Notes: generated by a model not told the origin, from the letters alone. Positions 45,489-54,457 are shown, numbered from the stretch's first letter. The stretch: 64,000 bases of DNA from Devosia sp. A16 (GCF_001402915.1 NZ_CP012945.1:434001-498000), one strand, 5' to 3'. Translations and numbers: made by a program.

Positions 45489-46631
45489 TTGAGCTTTGAA
45501 CGCAAGACCGTGCCGCTGCGTGGCGATACCCCCGGAGCGAGCACCGATTTCACCTATTATGTGATCGGCCCCGCCGACGCGCCGGAAAAGGTGCATCTGC
45601 AGGCGGCGCTGCATGCCGACGAGCACCCCGGCACCATGGTGCTGCATCACCTCCTGCCGATGCTGCGCCAGGCCGACGACCAGGGGCTGCTGCGCGCCCG
45701 CTTCACCGTGATGCCGCTGGTCAACCCGCTGGGCATGGCCACCTTTTCGCTTCGTCGTCACATCGGCCGCTACGACGCCAATACCGGCATCAACTTCAAC
45801 CGCCGCTGGCCCGACCTGTTCGCCGCGGTGCGCACTCAGCTCAACGGACGCCTGTCCGATGACGAGCGCTTCAACGTCAACCTGATCCGCAAGACCGTCG
45901 CCAACTGGATCGATGCGCAGCAGCCGCGCACCGCCAACGAGCAGTTGCGCCTGCTGGTGCTGAAGGAAGCCCATGACGCCGAGTTCGTCTTCGACCTCCA
46001 CTGCGATGACGATGCGCTGACCCACATCTTCACCTCGCCCGAACTGATGCCCGAACTGCAGGACCTCAGCGACTGGATGGGGGCCGCGGCGACCCTGACC
46101 GCTGCCGACAGCGGCGGCGGTTCGTTCGACGAGGTGCTGCCGCAGCTCTATCGCAAGGTGGCCCTGGCCAATCCCGGCAAGCCCGTGCCCATGGCGAGCG
46201 CCACCGCGACGCTCGAATATCGCGGCCAGGCCGACGTGTTCGACCATTTCGGCGCCGACGACGCCCGCCGGCTCTGGGGGTTCCTGTGCGAGCGCAACCT
46301 GATCGACGCCGATCCCGGCGAGCGCCCTGCCCCGCTGTCGGAAGCGACCCCGTTCGAAGCCACCGAGATCGTCCGCGCCGACCGCCCCGGGCTCGTCGCC
46401 TACCGGGTGGAGTTGGGCCAGCGGGTCAGCAAGGGCCAGCCGGTTGCCGACCTGATCGCGCTGGACGGGCCCGAGGCCTTCATGGCCCGCACCCCGATCC
46501 TCGCCGGCACCGATGGGCTGGTGCTGTCGCGTGCCATGGCCAAATATGCGCCGCGCGGCGCCGGCATCATGAAGATCGTCGGCAAGACGGCGCTCAGCGG
46601 CCGCAAGGGCGCCTACCTGCTCGAGGACTAG
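45489..46631 (+). CDS. Succinylglutamate desuccinylase/aspartoacylase-family hydrolase
   Basis: A 380-residue zinc hydrolase. Zinc ligands fit His43 and Glu46 (LHADEHPG) and the His of VFDLHCDDDA; the C-terminal third is the usual beta barrel (ADRPGLVAYRVELGQRVSKGQPVADLI). Family members remove succinyl, acetyl or similar groups from N-acyl amino acids. The start is a TTG at 45489 with GAGGTAA upstream, 12 bp after the permease stop. Its place in the importer operon suggests that the imported solute is an N-acylated amino acid, cleaved on entry. The exact acyl group is unknown. Confidence 0.86.
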   Translation: MSFERKTVPLRGDTPGASTDFTYYVIGPADAPEKVHLQAALHADEHPGTMVLHHLLPMLRQADDQGLLRARFTVMPLVNPLGMATFSLRRHIGRYDANTGINFNRRWPDLFAAVRTQLNGRLSDDERFNVNLIRKTVANWIDAQQPRTANEQLRLLVLKEAHDAEFVFDLHCDDDALTHIFTSPELMPELQDLSDWMGAAATLTAADSGGGSFDEVLPQLYRKVALANPGKPVPMASATATLEYRGQADVFDHFGADDARRLWGFLCERNLIDADPGERPAPLSEATPFEATEIVRADRPGLVAYRVELGQRVSKGQPVADLIALDGPEAFMARTPILAGTDGLVLSRAMAKYAPRGAGIMKIVGKTALSGRKGAYLLED

Positions 46632-46632
46632 G

Positions 46633-47193
46633 ATGATCGACCTGAGGCGCAACAATGGGGCGCTGACGCTCTACGCCACTCACCAGCAACCGCCGCGGGC
46701 CATGTGGCTCGCCGGCTCGGTGGCGGTCTCGGCGGCGCTCTACATCATGCTCGAGCAGCAGATCGCCGATCCGACGCTCCGCCTCGTCTCCGCCCTGATC
46801 TGCATCGCCATACCGTTCGTCACTGCGGCGGTGCTGTATTTCAGGCCGCATAGCACCAGCAGCGTCACCACGTTCGACCCGAAGGCCCGCCGCATCCGCT
46901 CCGAGCAGAAGCACGATCGCGGCAGGGACGTGGTGCTCGAGCTGGGCTTCGACGAGGTGGCGGCGCTGCGGGTGGCCGAGGACAATGCCGAGCGGCCGCG
47001 CAACGACGTGCTGTCGGTGACGCTGACCGATGGGCGCAGGATCGCGCTGGCAATGAAGTCGCGCCAGTATTCCGAAGGTGGTGGCCAGGACCTGCACAAG
47101 GTCGCGGCGTTCATCCGGAGCGAAATGGGGCTCCCGGAGGGTAGCAAACACAGAACTCTGCAGTCGGCCCTCTCCCCTGAGGGGAGAGGGTAG
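46633..47193 (+). CDS. Unknown membrane protein with repeat-encoded C-terminus
   Basis: A 186-residue protein with two hydrophobic segments (WLAGSVAVSAALYIMLEQQI and LVSALICIAIPFVTAAVLYF) and a soluble C-terminal domain (TTFDPKARRIRSEQ... ADNAERPRNDVLSVTLTDGRRIALAM). Its ATG follows the hydrolase stop by one base, so it belongs to the importer operon. The last 10 or so codons and the stop come from a family B palindrome, suggesting that the original stop was lost or moved by repeat insertion. Function unknown. Confidence 0.7.
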   Translation: MIDLRRNNGALTLYATHQQPPRAMWLAGSVAVSAALYIMLEQQIADPTLRLVSALICIAIPFVTAAVLYFRPHSTSSVTTFDPKARRIRSEQKHDRGRDVVLELGFDEVAALRVAEDNAERPRNDVLSVTLTDGRRIALAMKSRQYSEGGGQDLHKVAAFIRSEMGLPEGSKHRTLQSALSPEGRG

Positions 47194-47310
47194 TGCAGCT
47201 AGGACCATAGAACTAGGGTGAGGGGTTCAGCTTCTCAGCGAGCGCGTGTTGAACCGCTTCACCCCTCATCCGTCGCTTCGCGACACCTTCTCCCCTGAGG
47301 GGAGAAGGGA
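47168..47310. repeat. Palindromic element family B, copy 6
   Basis: CCCTCTCCCCTGAGGGGAGAGGG at the left and CCTTCTCCCCTGAGGGGAGAAGG at the right, with GGGTGAGGGGTTCAGCTTCTCAGCG between. The left hairpin overlaps the 3' end of the preceding gene. Confidence 0.85.
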
Positions 47311-47346
47311 TTGCGTCCGCGGCTGAGCCGAACCGGATCGCCACCA

Positions 47347-48564
47347 TCACGCCCTGAGCCCGAACTCCCGATGCTCGAGCGCCGTCATCACGCCGCGCAG
47401 TTCGGCAAGGCCCTTGAGCCGGCCGATCGTCGGGTAGCCCGGCTGGGCCCGGCGGCCGAGATCGTCGAGAATGTCCTGGCCGTGGTCGGGCCGCATCGGA
47501 ATCTGCGCGTCCTCACGCCCCTCGCGCTTCCGCCGCGCTTCCTCAGTGAGGATGGCGGCGATCAGCGGCACCATGTCGGTGCTGCCGGCCAGGTGCTCGT
47601 CCTCGTAGAACGAGCCGGAGATGGCGTCGCTTTCGCGCCGCACGTTCCGCAAATGCAGGAAATGCACCTTGGGTCCGAACTGCGTCATCATCGCCGGCAG
47701 ATCGTTGTCCGGGCGCGCCCCGAGCGAGCCGGAGCAGAAGGTCATGCCGTTGGCCGGGCTGTCGACGGCATCGAGAATATGCCGGTAGTCGGCTGCCGTC
47801 GACATGATGCGCGGCAGGCCGAGCAGCGGGAACGGCGGATCGTCCGGATGGCAGCAGAGCCGCACCCCGACTTCCTCGGCCACCGGCACCACCTCGGAGA
47901 GGAAATCGACGAAATGCTGCCGCAGTTGGTCGGGCGAGATGCCGGAATATTCGGCGAGGTGGGCCCGCACGTCGTCGAGCGTCATGCTCTCGGTCGAACC
48001 GGGCAGCCCCATGGTCACATTGCGCGACAGCTGCTGCTGCGCCTTGTCGTCCATGCCGGCAAAACGCCGCGCAGCTTCCGCCACCACCTCGGGGGCAAAG
48101 CTCTCGGCCGCGCCCTGCCGCTTGAGGATGTGGATTTCGAACACCGCGAAGTCGTTGATGTCGAAGCGCATGCAGGTGCCGCCATGCGCCACTTGGTAGC
48201 GCAGGTCCGTGCGGGTCCAGTCGAGCACCGGCATGAAGTTGTAGCAGACGGTCCTGAGGCCGGCCGCCGCAACATGGCGCAGGCTCTGCTTGTAGTTCGC
48301 GATATGCTCGCGCCACGCGCCCTTCTGCTTCTTGATGTCTTCCGAGACCGGCAGGCTCTCGATCACCTCCCAGGCGATCCCGGAGGGCGAGCCATCCTTG
48401 CGCTGCCGGATCTGCTGCTGGCGCTTGCCGATTTCCTCGGCGCTCCACACCACCCCGTTGGGCACATGGTGCAGCGCGGTCACCACTCCTTCGGCGCCGG
48501 CCTGAATGATGTCGTCGATGCTTGCCAGGTCCGCCGGACCGAACCAGCGCCACGTCTGCCTCAT
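47347..48564 (-). CDS. uxuA: Mannonate dehydratase
   Basis: A 405-residue UxuA-family enzyme. It begins MRQTWRWFGPADLASIDDI and contains the metal-site segments VRLCCHPDDPPFPLLGLPRI and FCSGSLGARPDNDL, plus VHFLHLRNV and the ending MRPDHGQDILDD. It dehydrates D-mannonate to 2-keto-3-deoxygluconate in glucuronate breakdown. It is divergent from a GntR-type regulator, with a palindromic candidate operator between them, the usual layout of hexuronate control. No uxuB or uxaC lies next to it. Confidence 0.94.
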   Translation of the reverse strand: MRQTWRWFGPADLASIDDIIQAGAEGVVTALHHVPNGVVWSAEEIGKRQQQIRQRKDGSPSGIAWEVIESLPVSEDIKKQKGAWREHIANYKQSLRHVAAAGLRTVCYNFMPVLDWTRTDLRYQVAHGGTCMRFDINDFAVFEIHILKRQGAAESFAPEVVAEAARRFAGMDDKAQQQLSRNVTMGLPGSTESMTLDDVRAHLAEYSGISPDQLRQHFVDFLSEVVPVAEEVGVRLCCHPDDPPFPLLGLPRIMSTAADYRHILDAVDSPANGMTFCSGSLGARPDNDLPAMMTQFGPKVHFLHLRNVRRESDAISGSFYEDEHLAGSTDMVPLIAAILTEEARRKREGREDAQIPMRPDHGQDILDDLGRRAQPGYPTIGRLKGLAELRGVMTALEHREFGLRA

Positions 48565-48647
48565 TTGGCTTCTCCCTCAGCGCTTTCAGCAAGAGTCCCT
48601 GAGACGCCTCGAAAGCGTGACAACTAACCGGCTTCGAACTTTTCGCC

Positions 48648-48660
48648 GTTTCATTGAAAC
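48648..48660. promoter_or_regulatory. Palindrome GTTTCA-T-TGAAAC, candidate GntR operator
   Basis: A perfect 13-bp palindrome in the 162-bp divergent gap between uxuA and the regulator gene, about 67 bp before the regulator ATG. Its size and position fit a site for the GntR/FCD protein encoded beside it. Confidence 0.5.
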
Positions 48661-48726
48661 GTCGAATGCTCTAGCGCTTCCAACCGCGCCAACCGGTGCT
48701 AGTATGGCAGCGTTGGGGGAGTCAAC

Positions 48727-49434
48727 ATGACCATTGAACTGGAGCTGGTAAACCAGCCCGTGATCGCCGGAACGCGGCAGGTTTCGATGAGCCAGCGGGT
48801 CTATGACACGGTCCGCAACGCCATCGTGCAGCTGCAGCTGCGGCCCGGCCACCTGCTCTCGGAGGCCGAGCTCGCCCGGCATATGGGCGTATCGCGCCAG
48901 CCGGTGCGCGAAGCCTTCATCAAGCTGGCGGAAGCCGGCCTGGTCGAAGTGCGGCCGCAGCGCGGCACCTTCGTCAAGCTGATCTCCATCCGCGAGGTGC
49001 AGAACTCCCGCTTCATCCGCGAGGCGATCGAGCTGGCGGTGGTCCGCAAGGCCGCCGAAAAGATCAAGCCATCGGGCATTGCCGAACTGCGCGAACTGGT
49101 GGCCGAGCAGCGCGTGGCGCTGAGCGGCAAGCTGATCGACTTCATGCGCCTCGACGACGATTTTCACTGCGCCATCGCCGCGCATGGCGGGGTCGAGCAC
49201 GCCTGGCGCCACATCGTCAGCCTCAAGGCGCAGCTCGACCGCGTGCGCTTTCTCGGCTTCCCCGAGGCAACGCCCCGCCCGCAGGTGATCGCCCAGCACA
49301 CCGCCGTGGTCGATGCGCTGGAGCGCAACGACGAAAACGCAGCGGTCGGGATGATGCGACTGCATCTCAACGAACTGGCGCCATCGTTGCCGAAGCTCGC
49401 CGAAGAGCACGCGGATCTGTTTGCCGAGGAGTAG
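48727..49434 (+). CDS. GntR-family regulator with FCD domain (UxuR-like role)
   Basis: A 235-residue regulator. The winged helix contains LLSEAELARHMGVSRQPVREAFIKLAEAGLVEVRPQRGTFV. The FCD domain follows with FIREAIELAVVRKA, the histidine-bearing DDDFHCAIAAHGG and QHTAVVDALERND. GntR/FCD proteins sense hexuronates or related acids. Divergence from uxuA suggests that it represses mannonate breakdown. Confidence 0.88.
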   Translation: MTIELELVNQPVIAGTRQVSMSQRVYDTVRNAIVQLQLRPGHLLSEAELARHMGVSRQPVREAFIKLAEAGLVEVRPQRGTFVKLISIREVQNSRFIREAIELAVVRKAAEKIKPSGIAELRELVAEQRVALSGKLIDFMRLDDDFHCAIAAHGGVEHAWRHIVSLKAQLDRVRFLGFPEATPRPQVIAQHTAVVDALERNDENAAVGMMRLHLNELAPSLPKLAEEHADLFAEE

Positions 49435-49454
49435 CCGAGCACCGGCGTCTCCGT

Positions 49455-49483
49455 GATCCTCCCCCGCGTGGCGGGGGAGGATC
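49455..49483. repeat. Perfect palindrome family D, copy 2
   Basis: Identical 29-bp palindrome to 42885-42913 and nearly identical flanks (ACCGGC-x-TCTCCGT and CCC). It lies between convergent genes and may terminate both. Confidence 0.88.
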
Positions 49484-49506
49484 CCGGAGAGATCGGTGAC
49501 GCCCCC

Positions 49507-50634
49507 TCAATCCATCGCCGCTTCCAGCAGCTGCCGATAATCCTCCGCGCTCGCGAGCCGCGGGTTGGTGGCATGGCTGTGGTCGGCCAGCGCCCGTTCG
49601 ATCACCCAGTCGAAATGGTCCTCGCGCACGCCCAGCCCGCGCAGCCCCTCCGGTATCCCGAGCCGGCGGTTGAGCGCGTCGAGCTCGAGCGCCAGGTCCG
49701 CAGCCGGTGGGAACCCCATCGCCGCCTTCAGCCGGCTCAGCTTCTCGCCGATTTCAGGCCCGTTGAAGCGCAGCACCGGGGGCATCAGGATGGCGTTGAG
49801 CGTGCCGTGGTGCAGCGACACGTCCTTGAGCCCGCCCAGCGCATGGCTCAGCGCATGCACCGCACCGAGCCCCTTCTGGAAGGCCAGCCCGCCCATCAGC
49901 GCGCCCATCATCATCTCCGCGCGGGCCACAGCGTTGCGCCCATCGCGGCAGGCGGTCTCGAGCTGGCGCCAGATCCGCCCTGCCCCATCGAGCGCGATGG
50001 CCTCGGCCGGCGGGTTGACCCGCGGCGAGCAGAGCGTCTCGATGCAGTGGCTGAGCGCATCCAGACCGGTCGCGGCGGTCAGGCCCGCCGGCAGGCCATA
50101 GGTCAGCACCGGGTCGCAGATCGCTCGTTTCGGGATGAGGTGCGGCGAGATGAAGCCGAGCTTGCGTCCGTCCTCGAGCGTCAGCAGCGCCGCCCGCCCG
50201 ACTTCCGCGCCGGTGCCTGCCGTGGTCGGCACCGCGATCAGCGGCGCCACCGTGCTGCCGATCCGCTCCAGCCCGCCATAGATCATGGCATATTGCTCGA
50301 GCGGGCCGGGATGGGTGGCGAGCAGCGCCACGCCCTTGGCGAGGTCGATCGGCGAGCCGCCGCCGATCGCGACGATGCCGTCGCAGCCCTCGCCGCGATA
50401 TTGTTCGAGCGCCGCGATGACCGCCCCTTCGGTGGGGTTGGGCGGGGTATCGAGGAACACCGGGGTCTCGGCCGGCAGGTGCGCCAGGGCTTCCGCCACC
50501 AGCCCCGCCGCGAGGACGCCGCGATCGCCCACCAGCAGCGGCCGGTTGAGCCGGAACTCCTCCACGGTCTCGGCGAGTGTCGCCAGCGCCCCGGCGCCGA
50601 ATTCGATGCTCGTCAGGTAGTTTATCCGCGCCAT
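49507..50634 (-). CDS. Iron-containing alcohol dehydrogenase
   Basis: A 375-residue group III alcohol dehydrogenase. The NAD-binding glycine motif is [11 protein letters not shown]; the metal ligands fit Asp in [10 protein letters not shown] with its His, and two His in [12 protein letters not shown] and [10 protein letters not shown]. It oxidises or reduces a small alcohol or hydroxy acid; hydroxybutyrate, lactaldehyde or maleylacetate-type substrates all occur in this family. It is the last gene of a minus-strand trio with a UPF0126 channel and a DUF4326 protein. Confidence 0.92.
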   Translation of the reverse strand: MARINYLTSIEFGAGALATLAETVEEFRLNRPLLVGDRGVLAAGLVAEALAHLPAETPVFLDTPPNPTEGAVIAALEQYRGEGCDGIVAIGGGSPIDLAKGVALLATHPGPLEQYAMIYGGLERIGSTVAPLIAVPTTAGTGAEVGRAALLTLEDGRKLGFISPHLIPKRAICDPVLTYGLPAGLTAATGLDALSHCIETLCSPRVNPPAEAIALDGAGRIWRQLETACRDGRNAVARAEMMMGALMGGLAFQKGLGAVHALSHALGGLKDVSLHHGTLNAILMPPVLRFNGPEIGEKLSRLKAAMGFPPAADLALELDALNRRLGIPEGLRGLGVREDHFDWVIERALADHSHATNPRLASAEDYRQLLEAAMD

Positions 50635-50638
50635 CAGC

Positions 50639-50998
50639 CTATCCGTTCGCCAGTTCGATCAATGTGTCCGCATGGCAGGGCGTTCCCGCCTTGCACCAGC
50701 AGGCAAGGTTATGCCCCTTGAGTTGAACCCGGATGACGGCTCGGGTCGGCGGCGCGCCCGGCGACAATGTCGGGTCGAGCGTGCCGGTAAGCCATTGCCG
50801 GCAGAGTTCCACTGCCTTCGCCTGCGCCTCGGCGCGGTCGAGCCCGTAGCGCTGCGCCATGTCGTCGATGGTGAATGGGTTGCCCCACGGCCCTGGCCGG
50901 GTGATGCGCCGAGCCGGCAGCCCGTTCAGCGCCTGCGAGGCCGCCTGCAGGTTGAAGCCGGCTTGGCGCGACAGTTGCATGCGCTGCGGCCGCACCAT
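50639..50998 (-). CDS. DUF4326-domain protein
   Basis: A 119-residue protein. The DUF4326 core is visible as [13 protein letters not shown], then [12 protein letters not shown] and the Cys-rich ending [28 protein letters not shown]. This domain is known mainly from phages and scattered bacterial genes; the paired Cys and His could bind metal. The ATG overlaps the upstream UPF0126 stop as TGATG. Chromosomal placement between a channel and a dehydrogenase is unusual. Function unknown. Confidence 0.82.
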   Translation of the reverse strand: MVRPQRMQLSRQAGFNLQAASQALNGLPARRITRPGPWGNPFTIDDMAQRYGLDRAEAQAKAVELCRQWLTGTLDPTLSPGAPPTRAVIRVQLKGHNLACWCKAGTPCHADTLIELANG

Positions 50999-51615
50999 CA
51001 GCGCAGCTCCTTGTCATAGACGAATTTCGGCATCTCGAGCTTCCATACGATCGCCGCGACGCGCAGCGCGAAACCGATGGCAATGGTGCCCAGCACCAGG
51101 AGATCATGCGGCACGGCGAGCCACCGCCCCAGATAGTAGAGCGTACCCGAGATGATGGCGACGGTGGCATAGAGCTCGGACGAGAACACCAGCGGCACCT
51201 CGTTGCACAGCACATCGCGCAGGATACCGCCGGCGATGCCGGTGATCATCCCCGCCACCACCACGATGATCGGCTGCTGCCCCATCTCCAGCGCCACGTT
51301 GCAGCCGATGATGGTGAAGGCGGCGAGCCCCAGCGCGTCGAGCAGCAGGAACGGCCAGCGCAGCGCCGCCATATAGCGGGCGAGGCCGATGGTGACGACG
51401 GCCGCGGCGCAGCAGATGAGCAGCAGATACGGGTTGGCGACCCAGATCAGCGGATAATGCCCCAGCACGAGGTCGCGCGCCGTGCCGCCGCCCAGCGCCG
51501 TGACGCAGGCGAGCACGCACACCCCGAACCAATCCATGTTGCGACGACCCGCCGCCAGCGCCGCGGTCATCGCCTCGGCGGTGATCGCCACATAGAAGAT
51601 GATCTGCAGCAGCAT
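50998..51615 (-). CDS. UPF0126/TRIC-family membrane channel protein
   Basis: A 205-residue protein with about seven hydrophobic segments in two similar halves. Each half has the family motif: ALGGGTARDLVLG near residue 42 and GIAGGILRDVLCNEVPLVF near 128. This internal duplication and G-G-x-x-R-D signature define the UPF0126/YicG group, related to TRIC cation channels. It heads the minus-strand trio with DUF4326 and Fe-alcohol dehydrogenase genes. Confidence 0.92.
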   Translation of the reverse strand: MLLQIIFYVAITAEAMTAALAAGRRNMDWFGVCVLACVTALGGGTARDLVLGHYPLIWVANPYLLLICCAAAVVTIGLARYMAALRWPFLLLDALGLAAFTIIGCNVALEMGQQPIIVVVAGMITGIAGGILRDVLCNEVPLVFSSELYATVAIISGTLYYLGRWLAVPHDLLVLGTIAIGFALRVAAIVWKLEMPKFVYDKELR

Positions 51616-51670
51616 GGCGCCCCTCGGGTCTTGCCCGACAGCGACTAAAGCAGACGAATCGCCCTGAGGG

Positions 51671-52138
51671 CTAGTTCGCCTTCGTGCCGATGTCGGCAGT
51701 CGACTGGATGGCGATCACCCTGACGTCGAAACTGGCGCAGGCCTCGTCCTTGCAGATGCCGTTCAGCCAGACCTGGCCGTTGCCGTACATGATCCCGTCG
51801 GCATTGACGAACAGCTCCTCCCACTTTTGTTTGAGGATCGCATCCTTGATGTCGCCGGTGATGATGGTGTCGTACTCGGTCGCGAACTGCTCGGCATCGT
51901 TGATGGTCAGCTCCTTGCCGCCGACCGTGACGGTGATCGGGAACGACACCCACGCGGCGAGAGCCGCGGCATCGTCGTTGGCCACCGCCGCATGGATGGC
52001 GTCGAACGCGATGTGATAGGGCGCCGCGTCCCCGAGATCCGCCGTTACGGCGGCATCGACCTCGGCCCCGGTCTGGGCGATGGCCGGCGGTGTCCCCAGC
52101 ACGGCGACGAGCAGGGCGACGGCAGCTAGCTTCAGCAT
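51671..52138 (-). CDS. Secreted protein of unknown function
   Basis: A 155-residue protein with a signal peptide (MLKLAAVALLVAVLGTPPAIAQ, cleavage after AIA). The mature domain has AIHAAVANDDAAALAAWVSFPITVTVGG, DGIMYGNGQVWLNGICKDEACASFDVRVIAI, a pattern seen in small periplasmic NTF2-like proteins. Two Cys (GICKDEAC) may form a disulfide. The ATG at 52138 has GAGGAG upstream. Single gene; no functional link to its neighbours can be seen. Confidence 0.75.
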   Translation of the reverse strand: MLKLAAVALLVAVLGTPPAIAQTGAEVDAAVTADLGDAAPYHIAFDAIHAAVANDDAAALAAWVSFPITVTVGGKELTINDAEQFATEYDTIITGDIKDAILKQKWEELFVNADGIMYGNGQVWLNGICKDEACASFDVRVIAIQSTADIGTKAN

Positions 52139-52350
52139 TCTCGTAAACTCCTCGTGGAAAACGGATGGCGCCCCAAGCCATTGATAGCGCAGGACCGGCG
52201 CCCGCGAACAGTCCGGCGAATCGCTAAAATGCCGGTGGCCGGGCCTGCACGAACCGACATCGCGCCACCGCCTGCCACCCAAGCCTTTCGGCCCAGGTGA
52301 CAACCCTCACCGCTGCCGCTACCCCTATGCCCCGAGGAGGAACGACCCCA

Positions 52351-53262
52351 ATGACCACGCATCGCTTCGTTGCCACCGAATGGCACAATGTGCTCGGCAC
52401 GCGCCCGCCGGCCCTCAGCATCGCCTCGGGCGACATCGTCATCACCGAGACGCTCGATGCCTGGGGCTTCGACAAGGATGGGGTGCAGCGCCAGCAGGGG
52501 CCCAACCCGATGAACGGGCCGATCTTCATCGAGGGCGCCGCGCCCGGCGACGCGCTCAAGGTCGAGATCCTGCGCATGACGCCCAACCGCGCCACCGGCT
52601 GGACCCGCTCGTCGCTCGCCGGCAACGTCGTCGATCCGGAATCGGTGCGCGACCTGCCCTCGCGCGAGGCCGCCAACTGGTCCATCGACCGGCAGGCCGG
52701 CACCGCGCAATTGCAGCCGCCGGTCAAGGGGCTCGAACATTTCGTGCTGCCGCTCGAGCCGATGATCGGCTGCTTCGGCGTCGCACCGGCCCTCGGCCAG
52801 GCCTTCTCCACCGCCACCAGCGCCGAGAACGGCGGCAACATGGATTACCGCGGCTTCGGACCAGGGGCGACGGTGTGGTTCCCGGTGGCAGTCGAGGGGG
52901 CGCTGTTCTTCCTCGGCGATTGCCACGCCGTGCAGGGCGATGGCGAGATCGTCGGCACCGGTATCGAGACCAGCTACGAGGTCGAAGTACGGCTCAGCGT
53001 CGAGAAGGGCAGGAAGCTGGTGTGGCCACGCGGCGAAAGCGCCACCGAAATCTTTTCGGTGGGCAATGCCCGGCCGCTCGACCAGGCCCTGCAACATGCC
53101 ACCAACGACATGTTCAACTGGCTGTGCACCGACTACGGGCTGAGCAAAACCGCTGCCAGCCACCTGATGGGCCAGGTGGTGCGCTACGAGGTCGGCAACG
53201 TCTACGACCCCGCCTACACCATGGTCTGCAAGATCCCCAAGCAATGGCTGCCAAGGACCTGA
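52351..53262 (+). CDS. Acetamidase/formamidase family protein
   Basis: A 303-residue amidase of the FmdA/AmdA family. Diagnostic segments are DAWGFDKDGVQ, GPIFIEGAAPGDALKVEIL, PLEPMIGCFGVAP, FLGDCHAVQGDGEIVGTGIET and DMFNWLCTDYGLSKTAA. The enzyme hydrolyses short amides to ammonia and the acid. The ATG at 52351 lies behind GAGGAGGAAC. It stands alone, so it may use amides taken up by another transporter. Confidence 0.92.
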   Translation: MTTHRFVATEWHNVLGTRPPALSIASGDIVITETLDAWGFDKDGVQRQQGPNPMNGPIFIEGAAPGDALKVEILRMTPNRATGWTRSSLAGNVVDPESVRDLPSREAANWSIDRQAGTAQLQPPVKGLEHFVLPLEPMIGCFGVAPALGQAFSTATSAENGGNMDYRGFGPGATVWFPVAVEGALFFLGDCHAVQGDGEIVGTGIETSYEVEVRLSVEKGRKLVWPRGESATEIFSVGNARPLDQALQHATNDMFNWLCTDYGLSKTAASHLMGQVVRYEVGNVYDPAYTMVCKIPKQWLPRT

Positions 53263-53313
53263 GCCAACGTGACGCCGGTGTCTGCGTAAGGCGTGCCGTC
53301 GGAGGTTTGCCGC

Positions 53314-53434
53314 CCCACCCCCTCCCGGCCTCCCCCATCAAGGGGGAGGTGTCGGGCCGGTGGATTTGGCTGGATCATGCCGCAAACACTGAACGGCACC
53401 TCCCCCCTTGTGGGGGAGGATGGGAGGGGGGAGC
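53314..53434. repeat. Palindromic element family A, copy 2
   Basis: CCACCCCCTCCCGGCCTCCCCCATCAAGGGGGAGG...CACCTCCCCCCTTGTGGGGGAGGATGGGAGGGGGG. It lies between the convergent amidase and DenD-like genes. Confidence 0.85.
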
Positions 53435-53470
53435 CCTAGGCACCGGCCCCCGCGAAGTGAGCTGCCGCCC

Positions 53471-54457
53471 CTACCCGCCGATCTTGCCGCCCAGTTCATC
53501 CTCGATGTGGATGCGGATGATCTCGTCAAAGCTCTGCTCGGCCTTGAACCCCAGCGAGATGGCGCGCTTGGCGTCGAAATTGCGCGGCCAGCCGGCCACC
53601 ATCGAGATGATTTTCGGATCCGGCACGTCCTTGATCAGGCTCACCGCCTTGTCGCCGGCAACCCGGCGCAGCGCCTCGATCTCCTCGCCTACCGTGGTCG
53701 AAAGCCCCGGCACCGACAGGGTGCGGCGCCAGCCGAGCTTGCTGGTATCGAGTTCGGCCGCATGGGTCAGAAAGCCGATTGCGGCGCGCGGGGATGCGAA
53801 CCAGTGGCGCACATCCTTCGACACCGGCAGCACCGCCTCCTGCCCGACCAGCGGCTCGCGCAGGATATTGGAGAAGAAGCCCGAGGCCGCCGCATTGGGC
53901 TTGCCCGGCCGGATGGTAATGGTCGGCAGCCGGATGCCGACGCCATCGACGAAACCCTTGCGCGAATAGTCGTTGAGCAGGAGCTCGCAGATCGCCTTCT
54001 GCGTGCCGTAGCTGGTGAGCGGCGTGTTGAAGAACTCGTCGCCGATGGCTTCGGGGAACGGCGCGCCGAACACGGCGATCGACGAGGTGAAGACCAGCCG
54101 CGGCAGATACGGCGCCCTGAGCCCTTCCTGGCGGATGGCTTCGAGCAGGAATCGCATCCCATCCATGTTGATACGGTAGCCCTTGTCGAAATCGGCCTCG
54201 GCCTCGCCCGAAACGATCGCCGCGAGGTGGAAGATCAGGTCGGGGCGCGAGGCGATCAGCTTGCTCGCTTCGCCCGGCAGCGACACGTCCGAAACCACGG
54301 TCGTCACGTCGCCGTTGAAATCGACCTTGGCCGGCTCGACCACGTCGGTCAGCGTGAACTTGCTGATGGCCTTACCACCCACCTGCCCCGACTTGAGCAG
54401 CGCAGACGTGAGCTTGCGGCCGATCATGCCGGCCGCCCCGATGATCAGGATGTGCAT
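53471..54457 (-). CDS. denD: NAD-dependent epimerase/dehydratase, D-erythronate dehydrogenase-like
   Basis: A 328-residue extended short-chain dehydrogenase. It begins MHILIIGAAGMIGRKLTSALL (G-x-x-G-x-x-G), has FHLAAIVSGEAEADFDKGYRINMDG, the Ser of VFTSSIAVFG and the Y-x-x-x-K pair SYGTQK. The IRLPTITIRPGKPNAAASGFFSNI segment is characteristic of DenD, which oxidises D-erythronate at C2. No DenE-type isomerase or DenK-type kinase lies next to it, so the true substrate may be another sugar acid. The ATG at 54457 has GAGGAG upstream. Confidence 0.85.
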   Translation of the reverse strand: MHILIIGAAGMIGRKLTSALLKSGQVGGKAISKFTLTDVVEPAKVDFNGDVTTVVSDVSLPGEASKLIASRPDLIFHLAAIVSGEAEADFDKGYRINMDGMRFLLEAIRQEGLRAPYLPRLVFTSSIAVFGAPFPEAIGDEFFNTPLTSYGTQKAICELLLNDYSRKGFVDGVGIRLPTITIRPGKPNAAASGFFSNILREPLVGQEAVLPVSKDVRHWFASPRAAIGFLTHAAELDTSKLGWRRTLSVPGLSTTVGEEIEALRRVAGDKAVSLIKDVPDPKIISMVAGWPRNFDAKRAISLGFKAEQSFDEIIRIHIEDELGGKIGG

